DNA of 44,962 bases from Bacteroidales bacterium (GCA_022361295.1 JAKSBD010000384.1:1-44962); one strand, 5' to 3'. Positions 35,082-44,661 are shown, numbered from the stretch's first letter. Numbers and translations: made by a program. Notes: generated by a model not told the origin, from the letters alone.

Positions 35082-35594
35082 TTATAAGCTAATTGCATTT
35101 GACATCCCTTCAAGCTTCGAGCTAATTTGTAAACCAAACTTAGCTGCATTGGCTTTATGGATCTCAAATTTAAGTTTATCATCTCTAACAACAAAGTTTA
35201 TCATCGCTCCAGAGTTACATGCTCCTTCCGACTCTGTTATTATCAAGGTACTACCGCTATTAACTTTATCAATAATTGTTGCAGCATGCTTGTTAAAGTT
35301 AACATTGGCCGAAACATAAACCACTTGACAATCCACTACATCATCCGGCGATTTAAATTCCTTAATAACAACATTTTGGAAACCAAATTTCTTGCCGGCT
35401 GATAACTTACCCAACCAACTTGACATCTCCCTGTCGCGCACAACCCCAATAACAAAATCACCTTGTTTAGCGGACTCTGTCCAACCAATGTGTCTGATAA
35501 AACTTAAGGTAAATACTGACTTAAACTTTGCTACCTGGGCTTGTCCAGCCAGCGGTAACAAGCATAAGGCTAAAAAGAAAAAAATCTTTTTCAT
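35082..35594 (-). CDS. Exported YfiR-like (DUF4154) protein
   Basis: A 170-residue protein with a signal peptide (residues 1-19, ending GQAQ). The mature part matches the YfiR/DUF4154 pattern: FTLSFIRHIGWTE, GDFVIGVVRD, VVYVSANVNFN, STLIITESEGACNSGAMINF and LKFEIHKANAAKFGLQISSK. YfiR is a periplasmic regulator of a membrane diguanylate cyclase in Pseudomonas. Here it is the first gene of the chemosensory operon, directly before the receptor, so it may modulate the receptor's extracytoplasmic domain (inference). No promoter element of the TAnnTTTG type was found upstream of it. Confidence 0.88.
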   Translation of the reverse strand: MKKIFFFLALCLLPLAGQAQVAKFKSVFTLSFIRHIGWTESAKQGDFVIGVVRDREMSSWLGKLSAGKKFGFQNVVIKEFKSPDDVVDCQVVYVSANVNFNKHAATIIDKVNSGSTLIITESEGACNSGAMINFVVRDDKLKFEIHKANAAKFGLQISSKLEGMSNAISL

Positions 35595-35734
35595 AATAAA
35601 TCTGTCCTACAAAATTCAACATCTTAATGCGTTTTGGTACGGACAAGATGCTATTTAGTTTCTTTTTCGTCTAATATTTTTGATTTTTAGGTATAAAGAA
35701 ACTTAAATGATCAATTTTTATAATTCAATTCACT

Positions 35735-35742
35735 TAACTTTG
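35735..35742 (+). promoter_or_regulatory. -7 promoter element TAACTTTG
   Basis: TAACTTTG matches TAnnTTTG and lies 66 bases upstream of the ATG of the 35809 gene, in the divergent region between this gene and the chemosensory operon. Confidence 0.45.
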
Positions 35743-35808
35743 CCTCGATTTTTTCTTCACCAAACCCGCTTAAAGATATACGTTTTATCGGTAAATTGAT
35801 TAGTTACA

Positions 35809-36858
35809 ATGAAATACACCTCCTTTAAAATAGATACCCAACTGTTTTTAATGGATAAAACAGATGAAATTAATCGTGAGATTTCATCATTTTTATCAGA
35901 TTTAAGTATTGCACCTTCAACAATTGTGAAAGTAGAATGCCACGCTCCTGTTAACAACAACGATGAATATACAACTTGTTCCGCTTCATTCGATTCTGTT
36001 TTGTCGGGGGTATTTGAAGAAAAAATACCGGCCAACTTATTTGTTGATCAGCAATTAGCAGATGATCCTTCCAAAACCCTGTTAAACTTCTGCATTTGCG
36101 ATGAAAGTGCTTTTTCAATAGAATATAAAGAATTCCAGAAGCACCATTATTGCCTGGTTAAAAACAATGATGAAAACATATTAATAAGTGGCGGTATTAC
36201 CTTTGATGAATCGGATGATATGCTTCGCCTGGTGCAAAGTACATTTGATTTCATGGAGCAACTGCTTGACCATGAAGAAATGCATTTTGGACACCTTGCC
36301 TGTCAATCCAACTTCATTACTGATTTACAAGGCAAAGATAAAAATGCCAATACCGGATGGACTAACATTCAGACCATTGATGAGATCAGATCGCTTTATT
36401 TTGATCCCAACCTGTTTAAGCACGGCTATCCGCTGCAACACTTTTACAATTCTAATTCCAATGGTTTTGTTATTGACTTCATCGCTTCATCTAAAGACGG
36501 CTTTCCCACTGCACAATACAATCTAAATATTGAAAGCAATCAAACACAAAACTGCTTTATGCCCGGCCTTAACAAATTGTATTTTAAGCCAATCGTTGAC
36601 ACCAGCAACACCAGCAGTGAAGAACAATTACAAGACGCTCTGCGTTCGGTATTACAGGTAATAGATAATTGTGGTAAAAAAATCACCGAAACTGCTGATG
36701 AAGTTAAAGTGACCCTATCAGATAAAAACGACCTGAAACTGGTTCAAGAAATTATTTCAAACCAAATAAATACTAATAAAATGGTATTATTTCACTCACC
36801 TTTGATGGCGAAAGAGTTAAAGGTGGATATTGAAATTATTACCTCCGTTATGCGTTAA
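35809..36858 (+). CDS. Unassigned protein, possibly Rid/chorismatase-like
   Basis: A 349-residue soluble protein without signal peptide. It is not clearly recognised. Two segments recall the Rid/YjgF superfamily, including FkbO/Hyg5 chorismatase-like proteins: ENILISGGITFDESDDMLRL followed by a helix (compare the 'vSGt' strand), and FKHGYPLQHFYNSNSNGFVI, which matches the 'f..G.Paatgig' strand-turn-strand. The C-terminal half of the frame (LVQEIISNQINTNKMVLFHS, KELKVDIEIITSVMR) also fits a final Rid-like strand. Cysteines at positions such as ECHAP and CFMPG are not explained. It is 70 bases upstream of the RND gene and could share a transcript. Function unknown. Confidence 0.75.
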   Translation: MKYTSFKIDTQLFLMDKTDEINREISSFLSDLSIAPSTIVKVECHAPVNNNDEYTTCSASFDSVLSGVFEEKIPANLFVDQQLADDPSKTLLNFCICDESAFSIEYKEFQKHHYCLVKNNDENILISGGITFDESDDMLRLVQSTFDFMEQLLDHEEMHFGHLACQSNFITDLQGKDKNANTGWTNIQTIDEIRSLYFDPNLFKHGYPLQHFYNSNSNGFVIDFIASSKDGFPTAQYNLNIESNQTQNCFMPGLNKLYFKPIVDTSNTSSEEQLQDALRSVLQVIDNCGKKITETADEVKVTLSDKNDLKLVQEIISNQINTNKMVLFHSPLMAKELKVDIEIITSVMR

Positions 36859-36928
36859 ACATTTAATCATTGCCGATACTACCCTTTTTACCTATTTTCG
36901 CACAACTTATAAAAGGAATGAATAGCTA

Positions 36929-39337
36929 ATGTGGATTAATATAGCACGCTTCATATTGCGCAACAGGATTGCGATTTTAGTTGCCTTATTTATGGTAACA
37001 GTATTTATGGGCATCATGTCACGACGTATTGAGATGTCGTATCAATATGCACCATTACTACCCGAAGATGATCCTACCTACGTTGAATACCAGAATTTTC
37101 TGAGTATTTATGGAAACGAAGGGAACATGGTCATTGTGGGTATACAGAACGAAGACTTCTTTGAATTGAATGACTTTAACGCCTGGCAGGATTTTTCTGA
37201 ATCTTTACTTGAGGTAGAAGGTGTAACATCGGTTTTTTCGGTAGGACAGTCATATAACCTAAAAAAGAACAGTAAGCAGAAACGCTTTGAAATTGAACCC
37301 ATCTTCCCTGAACATGTCAAATACCAGAGTGAGTTGGATTCACTTAAAGAGGTATTTTACAGCTTGCCATTTTATAAAGAGCTTTTATACAATAAAAGTA
37401 ACGATGCATACCTCCTTGCAGTTTCCTTAGACGATGAAATATTACACAGTAAAGAACGTGTAAAACTCATTAACGATATTCAGGAGGCAGGTCAGGCGTT
37501 TGTTGAAAAGAGCAAGCGCGAAATACATTACTCCGGACTTCCGTACATCAGAGTGGTAACAGCCGAAATGATTAAGAAAGAGCTTAATATGTTCATATTT
37601 CTGGCTTTGGGTATTACAGCATTAATTATTTTCTTATTCTTTCGCTCATTCAAAGTAGTCATGTTCTGTATGCTGGTTGTTGGCATTGCGGTTATATGGG
37701 CATTAGGTATTCAGGCTTTGTTTGGCTATAAAATAACCATCCTTACGGGGATGATTCCACCACTTATTATTGTCATTGGTATACCCAACTCGGTATTCCT
37801 GCTTAATAAGTACCACCAGGAATACCGTAAACACAAGAATAAAATCAAAGCCCTTCAGCGTGTAATCAGAAAGATTGGTAATGCCACTTTCTTAACTAAC
37901 TTAACAACAGCATCGGGTTTTGCTACCTTTATTTTTACCAGCAGCAAAATATTGGTTGAGTTTGGTGTTATCGCAGCCATCAACATTATGGTGGTATTTG
38001 TTTTATCCATTCTTTTAATACCTATAATCTTCAGTTTCCTTGATGGACCAAAGGAGCGTCACCTGAATCATTTGGATAACCAGATGATTGGAAAAGCGGT
38101 TAACGGACTGGTCAGGATATCTCTTAACCACCGAACCAAAGTGTACTGGGTGGCTGGTATCATGCTGTTTTTAGGTATTATTGGTATCCTCAGAATCAAA
38201 ACCACAGGTTACATGTTGGATGATATTCCACATGACGATCCGCTGTATGTGGACCTGAAATTCTTTGAGGAGAACTTTAACGGCCTGATGCCTTTGGAAT
38301 TGATGATTGACACAAAAAAACCAAATGGTGCCATATCAGGCAGTAATCTTCGTCGAATGGACAAACTACAAGAAGAGCTGAAAGAGTTTGATGCTATATC
38401 ACATCCTCTTTCGATGGTCGAAGTAGTGAAGTTTGCCCGTCAGGCTTTTTACAATGGAAAACAAAAGCATTTTAAGGTGCCAAGCAGTCAGGAGCGCAAT
38501 TTTATCCTCTCCTACGTCAATCGGAGCAACAGCGACGCAGCCGGTAACGGATTGGTTACTACATTTATCGATTCAACCAAACAGCGTGCTCGTTTAAGCT
38601 TCAGAATGAAGGACATTGGCACCACCGAAATGGCGGTATTGGATCAAAAAATACGTGAAACCATTACCAAGGTATTCCCAACAGATAAGTATTACACCTC
38701 ATTAACAGGTGCCAGCGTGGTATTTTTTAAGGGGACAGATTACCTGGTTCGTAACCTGTTTACCAGCCTTATGCTGGCAGTGGTACTCATTGCGTCCTTT
38801 ATGGCCTGGATGTTCTCATCTAAACGAATGGTGCTGGTATCCTTAATACCAAACATATTCCCGCTGATAATGACAGCCGCTTTAATGGGTTTCTTCCAAA
38901 TTCCTATTAAACCATCTACAATACTGGTCTTTAGTATTGCCTTTGGAATTAGTGTGGATGACACAATCCATTACCTTGCCAAATACAGGCAAGAACTATC
39001 AGAAACCAATTGGAGCATTCGTGCTGCTGTAGTGTTGGCTTTAAAAGAAACCGGTGTTAGTATGATTTATACATCTATCATCCTGTTCTTTGGCTTTGGT
39101 ATTTTTAGTGTTTCGCAGTTTGGAGGAACCGTTGCACTGGGTGTGTTGGTAGCTGTAACACTTTTAATCGCCCTATTTTCGAACCTCATTCTGTTACCGG
39201 CGTTATTATTAACATTGGAGAAATCAATTACCAACCAGTCATTCAAAGAACCTTTACTACATATTTATGATGAAGATGAAGACATTGAGTTGGAAGAGTT
39301 GAAAATCGAAAGTAAAAAAGACAAGAAACCAGAATAG
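36929..39337 (+). CDS. RND/MMPL-family exporter (12 membrane helices)
   Basis: An 802-residue membrane protein with the duplicated RND layout. Membrane helix 1 is near residues 12-28, then a large extracytoplasmic loop (about 30-215) with YQYAPLLPEDDPTYVEYQ, then helices 2-6 (about 220-385). A repeat follows: helix 7 near 408-425, loop to about 615, helices 8-12 (about 620-765). The motifs PPLIIVIGIPNSVFLLNKYH and SIAFGISVDDTIHYLAKYRQ are the helix-4/10 proton-relay regions, the second with the typical GISVDDT aspartates. The first half has no acidic pair there. It ends in a charged tail. Substrates may be lipids or hopanoid-like molecules (inference). Confidence 0.92.
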   Translation: MWINIARFILRNRIAILVALFMVTVFMGIMSRRIEMSYQYAPLLPEDDPTYVEYQNFLSIYGNEGNMVIVGIQNEDFFELNDFNAWQDFSESLLEVEGVTSVFSVGQSYNLKKNSKQKRFEIEPIFPEHVKYQSELDSLKEVFYSLPFYKELLYNKSNDAYLLAVSLDDEILHSKERVKLINDIQEAGQAFVEKSKREIHYSGLPYIRVVTAEMIKKELNMFIFLALGITALIIFLFFRSFKVVMFCMLVVGIAVIWALGIQALFGYKITILTGMIPPLIIVIGIPNSVFLLNKYHQEYRKHKNKIKALQRVIRKIGNATFLTNLTTASGFATFIFTSSKILVEFGVIAAINIMVVFVLSILLIPIIFSFLDGPKERHLNHLDNQMIGKAVNGLVRISLNHRTKVYWVAGIMLFLGIIGILRIKTTGYMLDDIPHDDPLYVDLKFFEENFNGLMPLELMIDTKKPNGAISGSNLRRMDKLQEELKEFDAISHPLSMVEVVKFARQAFYNGKQKHFKVPSSQERNFILSYVNRSNSDAAGNGLVTTFIDSTKQRARLSFRMKDIGTTEMAVLDQKIRETITKVFPTDKYYTSLTGASVVFFKGTDYLVRNLFTSLMLAVVLIASFMAWMFSSKRMVLVSLIPNIFPLIMTAALMGFFQIPIKPSTILVFSIAFGISVDDTIHYLAKYRQELSETNWSIRAAVVLALKETGVSMIYTSIILFFGFGIFSVSQFGGTVALGVLVAVTLLIALFSNLILLPALLLTLEKSITNQSFKEPLLHIYDEDEDIELEELKIESKKDKKPE

Positions 39338-39424
39338 ATAAGGCCATGCGTTTACAGTAAGATGGCAGAATAACAAAACGACATCAGTAGCAACATTCCA
39401 TGGCAATAGATTAAATAAGTGTTT

Positions 39425-40399
39425 ATGTACAAAATATCCGACCTTCAAAAAATTGTTGAGAAAGAACTGAGTAAACAACAGTTTGTTGTTGAACCCAAAG
39501 GACTATACCAACCGATTGAATATGTAATGGGTATGGGTGGCAAACGCATTCGCCCTACACTATGCCTGGCGGGTTGTTACCTGTTTACCGATGAAATAGA
39601 GCAGGCTGTTAAACCAAGTCTTTCACTGGAGATATTCCATAATTTCACTTTATTGCACGATGACATTATGGATAATGCTGATGTAAGACGCAACCAACCA
39701 ACAGTACATAAAAAGTGGGATGAGAATACGGGTATTTTATCAGGTGATGCCATGCTCATTAAAGCCTATCAGTACGCTGCCCAGATTAATGGACAACACT
39801 TAAAAAAAGTACTCGACCTGTTTAGTCAGACAGCCATTGAAGTATGTGAAGGCCAGCAATATGACATGGAGTTTGAAACACGCGATGATGTAAAGGTTGA
39901 TGATTACCTGACCATGATACGTCTGAAAACTGCGGTACTATTGGCTGCCAGCTTAAAAACAGGAGCTATAATAGGCGGAGCCGGTGATAAAGATGCCGAT
40001 TTATTGTACCAGTTTGGCGAAAATATTGGTTTGGCATTTCAACTTCAGGATGATTTTCTGGACGTTTACGGTAACATCGAAACGTTTGGAAAAGCAATTG
40101 GCGGAGATATTGTTGCCAACAAGAAAACATTTTTACTCCTTAATGCGTTACAATTGGCGTCGGGTTCATTGCAAGAAGAACTGCTAACCTGGATTAATGC
40201 CAAAGAGTTTAATGCTGAAGAAAAAATAGAGAGCGTTCGAAACATCTATAACTCACTAAAAGTTGATGAGTTAGCCAGAGAAAAGATGAACTTCTATTTT
40301 GAAAAAGCAATCTCTGCACTTAACGAGGTTAATGGTCGTGACAGCATGAAAGAAGAATTACGTCAGTTTGCCATTAAGCTTATTGAACGTTCCCGATAA
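39425..40399 (+). CDS. Polyprenyl diphosphate synthase (short-chain type)
   Basis: A 324-residue trans-isoprenyl synthase. The ATG at 39425 is preferred over the GTG two codons upstream. Motifs in order: GGKRIRPTLCL, the first aspartate-rich motif LLHDDIMDNADVRR, GDAMLIKAY, and the second motif AFQLQDDFLDVYG, followed by GKAIGGDIVANKKTFL. An aromatic residue (Phe) stands five positions before the first motif (FTLLHDD), which in this family restricts chain length, so a C15 or C20 product such as farnesyl or geranylgeranyl diphosphate is likely. It begins 87 bases after the RND gene and 34 bases before atpD. Confidence 0.92.
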   Translation: MYKISDLQKIVEKELSKQQFVVEPKGLYQPIEYVMGMGGKRIRPTLCLAGCYLFTDEIEQAVKPSLSLEIFHNFTLLHDDIMDNADVRRNQPTVHKKWDENTGILSGDAMLIKAYQYAAQINGQHLKKVLDLFSQTAIEVCEGQQYDMEFETRDDVKVDDYLTMIRLKTAVLLAASLKTGAIIGGAGDKDADLLYQFGENIGLAFQLQDDFLDVYGNIETFGKAIGGDIVANKKTFLLLNALQLASGSLQEELLTWINAKEFNAEEKIESVRNIYNSLKVDELAREKMNFYFEKAISALNEVNGRDSMKEELRQFAIKLIERSR

Positions 40400-40409
40400 G
40401 GAACTTTAA

Positions 40410-41947
<1,538 letters not shown>

Positions 41948-41948
<1 letters not shown>

Positions 41949-42193
41949 TGGAAGATCTGTATTGCGAAATAGTAACGCCTGATAAAGTCATATATGGGGA
42001 GACCGTTGGTCTGGTAACAGTACCGGGAGAAAAAGGTCAGTTTACACTGCTTAAAAACCACGCTCCTATCATTTCTGTTTTGAAAGAGGGTAAAATCCGC
42101 GTTATCAGTAAAACCGGTCGTGAAGAGTACTACGACTGCAATAGTGGCGTTGTAGAATGTGAGAATAACCGGGTAACAATTTTAATTCATTAG
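41948..42193 (+). CDS. atpC: ATP synthase F1 subunit epsilon, short form
   Basis: An 81-residue epsilon starting in a TGATG overlap with atpD. Only the N-terminal beta-sandwich domain is present: LYCEIVTPDKVIYGETVGLV, TVPGEKGQFTLLKNHAPIIS and the strand EYYDCNSGVVECENNRVTIL. The two C-terminal regulatory helices of the E. coli protein are missing, as often in Bacteroidota, so the subunit should still anchor the c-ring but lack that self-inhibition mechanism. Confidence 0.95.
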
Positions 42194-42220
42194 AGCACTT
42201 AGTCGCTTCATGATATATTG

Positions 42221-42290
42221 AACCACAAATTACATAGATTGACACAAACAGCTCCGCATGGCGGGACTAAAATTTGAATAATTTGTGGTT
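42221..42290. repeat. Inverted-repeat element downstream of atpC
   Basis: AACCACAAAT (42221-42230) and ATTTGTGGTT (42281-42290) form perfect 10-bp arms flanking a 50-base interior that contains CTCCGC and GGCGGGA. It is AT-rich at its ends and GC-rich in the middle and looks like a small interspersed repeat; mobility cannot be judged from one copy. Confidence 0.7.
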
Positions 42291-42350
42291 GAATAAAGAA
42301 AGAATTAACAATTGATATTTGAAAAGTAATTTCACTGTATAAAGCGAATT

Positions 42351-42380
42351 AAATCCCGGCATTACGCCGGGATTTTTTTA
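42351..42380 (+). terminator. Rho-independent terminator downstream of atpDC
   Basis: A perfect 10-bp stem AAATCCCGGC / GCCGGGATTT with loop ATTAC, followed by a T-rich tract. Its T-tract overlaps the next promoter element. Confidence 0.9.
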
Positions 42381-42386
42381 TTTTTG
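42379..42386 (+). promoter_or_regulatory. -7 promoter element TATTTTTG for the GT9 gene
   Basis: TATTTTTG begins within the T-tract of the terminator and lies 18 bases before the ATG at 42405. It matches TAnnTTTG, so the gene can be transcribed independently of atpDC. Confidence 0.55.
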
Positions 42387-42404
42387 CGCTATAAAAGATG
42401 AGCA

Positions 42405-43421
42405 ATGAAAATCCTTATTATACGTCTCAGTTCCATTGGAGATATTATTCAATGCATGTCGGTTGTTACCGGCTTAAAAAATAAATTCCCCAATGCGGAA
42501 ATTCACTGGGTAGTGCGCTCAGATATGCAATCGCTGGTAAAAATTGATCCTCGTATTGACAAGATATGGGCTTTTGATCGCAAAGAAGGATTTGGCGGCG
42601 TATTTAAACTGGGTGCCAAACTCAAAAAGGAACAGTTTGACTTAATTTACGATGCACACAGCAATATCCGTTCAAATATATTAAAGCTGGTACTCTGCCC
42701 GTTTGGCCTCTGTAAGCTTGTTAAAAAGCATAAACTGGTTACCCGCCACAAAGACCGTTTTAAACGTTTTCTGCTTTTCAATTTCGGCATTAATAAATTA
42801 CCAAAACCATTCAGGGCTTTGGCCTCGTTTCAAACACCCCTGGCAAAGTGGGATGTTAATGAGTTTAATACGCCTTTTGAAAACTGGGCTTTCCCAAATG
42901 AAACAGAGCAAAAAATTAACCAACTCATTCTATCCAATATACCCCACAACCAAAAATGGGTAGCCTTGGTTCCCTCTGCAGCCTGGGAATTAAAACGCTG
43001 GCCTGTAAAATACTGGCAGGAGTTGGTTAAAATAAGACAAGATTTGCACTTTGTTGTACTGGGTGGTCCTGGCGATACATTTTGTGAAGACATACGAAGT
43101 ATTGCACCTGAACGAGTGATTAACCTGGCCGGCCAAACATCATTAATGGAAAGCTTTTGTACCGTTTGGCATGCTCCGTATGTTATTAGTGGGGATACCG
43201 GCTTTTTACATGCAGCCGACTTATTCCAAAAACCCGGACAAGCTATAATAGGACCTACTGCATTTGGTTATCCTTCAAATCCTAAAATGAAAATTATGGA
43301 AATTGACCTGCCTTGTCGTCCGTGTACAAAAGATGGAAGTACAAAATGCAAAATAAAAGAAGAGCGGAAATGCCTGATGGACATCACCCCTCGTACGGTT
43401 GCTGATGCAATTGACCTGTAA
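42405..43421 (+). CDS. GT9-family heptosyltransferase-like glycosyltransferase
   Basis: A 338-residue protein of glycosyltransferase family 9. The N-terminal Rossmann domain starts ILIIRLSSIGDIIQCMSVVT with the acceptor-side G-D motif. The C-terminal domain has VALVPSAAWELKRWPVKYW, FVVLGGPGDTFCEDI and the donor-site ISGDTGFLHAADLF. A cysteine-rich tail (CRPCTKDGSTKC and KCLMDITP) is found in many GT9 proteins and may bind metal. It transfers a sugar, probably to lipopolysaccharide core, at the cytoplasmic side of the membrane. The donor (heptose or other) cannot be fixed from sequence. Confidence 0.92.
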   Translation: MKILIIRLSSIGDIIQCMSVVTGLKNKFPNAEIHWVVRSDMQSLVKIDPRIDKIWAFDRKEGFGGVFKLGAKLKKEQFDLIYDAHSNIRSNILKLVLCPFGLCKLVKKHKLVTRHKDRFKRFLLFNFGINKLPKPFRALASFQTPLAKWDVNEFNTPFENWAFPNETEQKINQLILSNIPHNQKWVALVPSAAWELKRWPVKYWQELVKIRQDLHFVVLGGPGDTFCEDIRSIAPERVINLAGQTSLMESFCTVWHAPYVISGDTGFLHAADLFQKPGQAIIGPTAFGYPSNPKMKIMEIDLPCRPCTKDGSTKCKIKEERKCLMDITPRTVADAIDL

Positions 43422-43470
43422 GGTGTCGAATTGCTTAACTCATGAATTGTCGAACTGATTGTCCCTCGCG

Positions 43471-43520
43471 AGCGCGGATTTGTAATCTGTGCTATCAGTA
43501 TTGTAGTACAAATCCGTACC
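43471..43520 (+). repeat. Interspersed repeat family 1, copy A
   Basis: About 50 bases beginning AGCGCGGATTTGTAATC. CGGATTTGTA (43475-43484) and TACAAATCCG (43507-43516) form a perfect 10-bp inverted repeat; a smaller hairpin GGATT/AATCY competes with it. Copies B (44129) and C (44365) share sequence and order. Confidence 0.85.
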
Positions 43521-43576
43521 CATCTGCCCCACTAATCCCTTCGCGTAGTCCATCTAATCATCAACATTACCAGTAT

Positions 43577-43792
43577 TCAAAAACTCTCGAACAGATTCTT
43601 CACGACCTCAACCCCAAAGACTTCATCAGGGCCAATAAACAATATATTTTGTCTCGTGACAGTATTGCAGAAATGCTGATCCGCTATGATAACCGCTTAC
43701 AGGTGCAACTCCATATTGAGACACCTGAAAAAATCTTTGTAAGTAAAAATAAATCTGCTGAGTTTAAGAGCTGGTTTACTCAGCATATTTAG
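43577..43792 (+). pseudogene. Truncated LytTR DNA-binding domain remnant
   Basis: Seventy-one codons read like the C-terminal two thirds of a LytTR domain: KTLEQILHDLNPKDFIRANK, QYILSRDSIAEMLIRYDNRL, and EKIFVSKNKSAEFKSWF, with the conserved F-x-R-x-x-K/R-Q-Y-I-L core. The first strands of the domain and any receiver or membrane part are missing. The frame is open upstream to an ATG at 43442, but that segment translates repeat copy A and unrelated sequence. It is best read as a broken response-regulator-like gene cut off by the repeat. Confidence 0.7.
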
Positions 43793-43797
43793 TGCAC

Positions 43798-44049
43798 GAC
43801 TATGTCTCCTTACTTAAGCCTGTTGAATACGATTTCTGGCCTATGGAATGTATTCTTGAGCCAGTGGGAGGCTTACTCGTGCCTGTTAATTGCATTTTTG
43901 AACCCGATTGGCCACTTTTCGTTGGCTGTGGGCACTTACTAAAGTCTGTTGAATTCGATTTTTAGCCTATTGGACACGTTCTTGAGCCAATGGGAGGCTT
44001 ACTCGTGCCTGTTGGATAGTTTTCCATGCCTCGGGGCCAGTAAAATCAA
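43798..44049 (+). repeat. 21-bp tandem repeat array with 63-bp higher-order period
   Basis: About twelve degenerate 21-base units. Strongest higher-order copies begin at 43819, 43882, 43945 and 44008, exactly 63 bases apart; units 43861-43881 and 43987-44007 differ at only one position, and 43840 resembles 43966. Read in the 43819 frame, each 21-mer gives a heptapeptide of the type P-V-x-x-L-L-x (PVGGLLV, PMGGLLV, PMECILE, PIGHVLE), but stops occur at 43963-43965 and 44017-44019. It is either a decayed repeat-protein gene or non-coding DNA with two-helical-turn spacing. No start codon is evident. Confidence 0.8.
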
Positions 44050-44128
44050 GGCTTTTAGGTGATCAGGTATTTTTTCTGATAATTCCCTTGGGGTCTGTTC
44101 AATAAAATGGTGTAACATACACTTTGCT

Positions 44129-44177
44129 GGCGCGGATTTGCAATCCGTGCTATCAATATAATAGGACAAATCTTCAC
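44129..44177 (+). repeat. Interspersed repeat family 1, copy B
   Basis: Begins GGCGCGGATTTGCAATCCGTGC and diverges more in its second half (GACAAATCTTCAC). The GGATT/AATCC hairpin is intact, while the long inverted repeat is degraded. The following 187 bases (44178-44364) are AT-rich and show nothing I recognise. Confidence 0.75.
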
Positions 44178-44364
44178 AAAAACACCTTAACATCCTCGAA
44201 AAAAGTTTAATAAATACGCAAAATGCGTACTAAAACTACCAACTATGCTAATAATCACATTGACAGGACTTTGTAGCTTTACCGCAAACAAAATCCTTAA
44301 TGTCAATGACTATAAAAACAACTAATAAAAGGAATGATTCTTTAACCCTCTCTGTTCCCCCCCT

Positions 44365-44413
44365 AGCGCGGATTTGTAATCCGTGCAATCAGTATTATAG
44401 TACAAATTCGTAC
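44365..44413 (+). repeat. Interspersed repeat family 1, copy C
   Basis: Begins AGCGCGGATTTGTAATCC and ends ACAAATTCGTAC. CGGATTTGTA pairs with TACAAATTCG with one mismatch. It is the copy most like A. The stretch 44414-44542 that follows has no recognisable gene. Confidence 0.8.
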
Positions 44414-44542
44414 AAACAAAAGCCATGTTGCCCCCTTCCCATGCTAATACCTTCTCGTGGTTTGAATAGTTCTTCTTACTTACCACGCCTCTGTTTAATT
44501 CAGGAACACTTAAGCACTATACGTTTGCTGCTATTCATAGCA

Positions 44543-44617
44543 TCTCTGCGCCTTCGCGTCTCTGCGGTTAACTTTATTTCTCACATCTCACTTCTCACCT
44601 CTCTCAACCCCGCCTCC
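44543..44617 (+). repeat. Interspersed repeat family 2, first copy
   Basis: A CT-rich element starting TCTCTGCGCC and containing GCGTCTCTGCGGTTAAC, then TTTATTTCTCAC and several CTCAC runs. A nearly identical copy begins at 44662. Between them lies a short direct duplication of GTCATCCGTC (44629-44651). Confidence 0.8.
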
Positions 44618-44661
44618 AAGCCTCTTCTGTCATCCGTCACCTGTCATCCGTCTTTATAAGC

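Noticed and set aside
35757-36035. 92-codon minus-strand frame overlapping the start of the 35809 gene
   Set aside because: It is entirely antisense to the N-terminus of the longer plus-strand gene and lacks recognisable features.
44300-44659. 119-codon plus-strand frame in the repeat-rich region
   Set aside because: It translates repeat family 1 copy C and repeat family 2, and no protein-like pattern remains when the repeats are removed.
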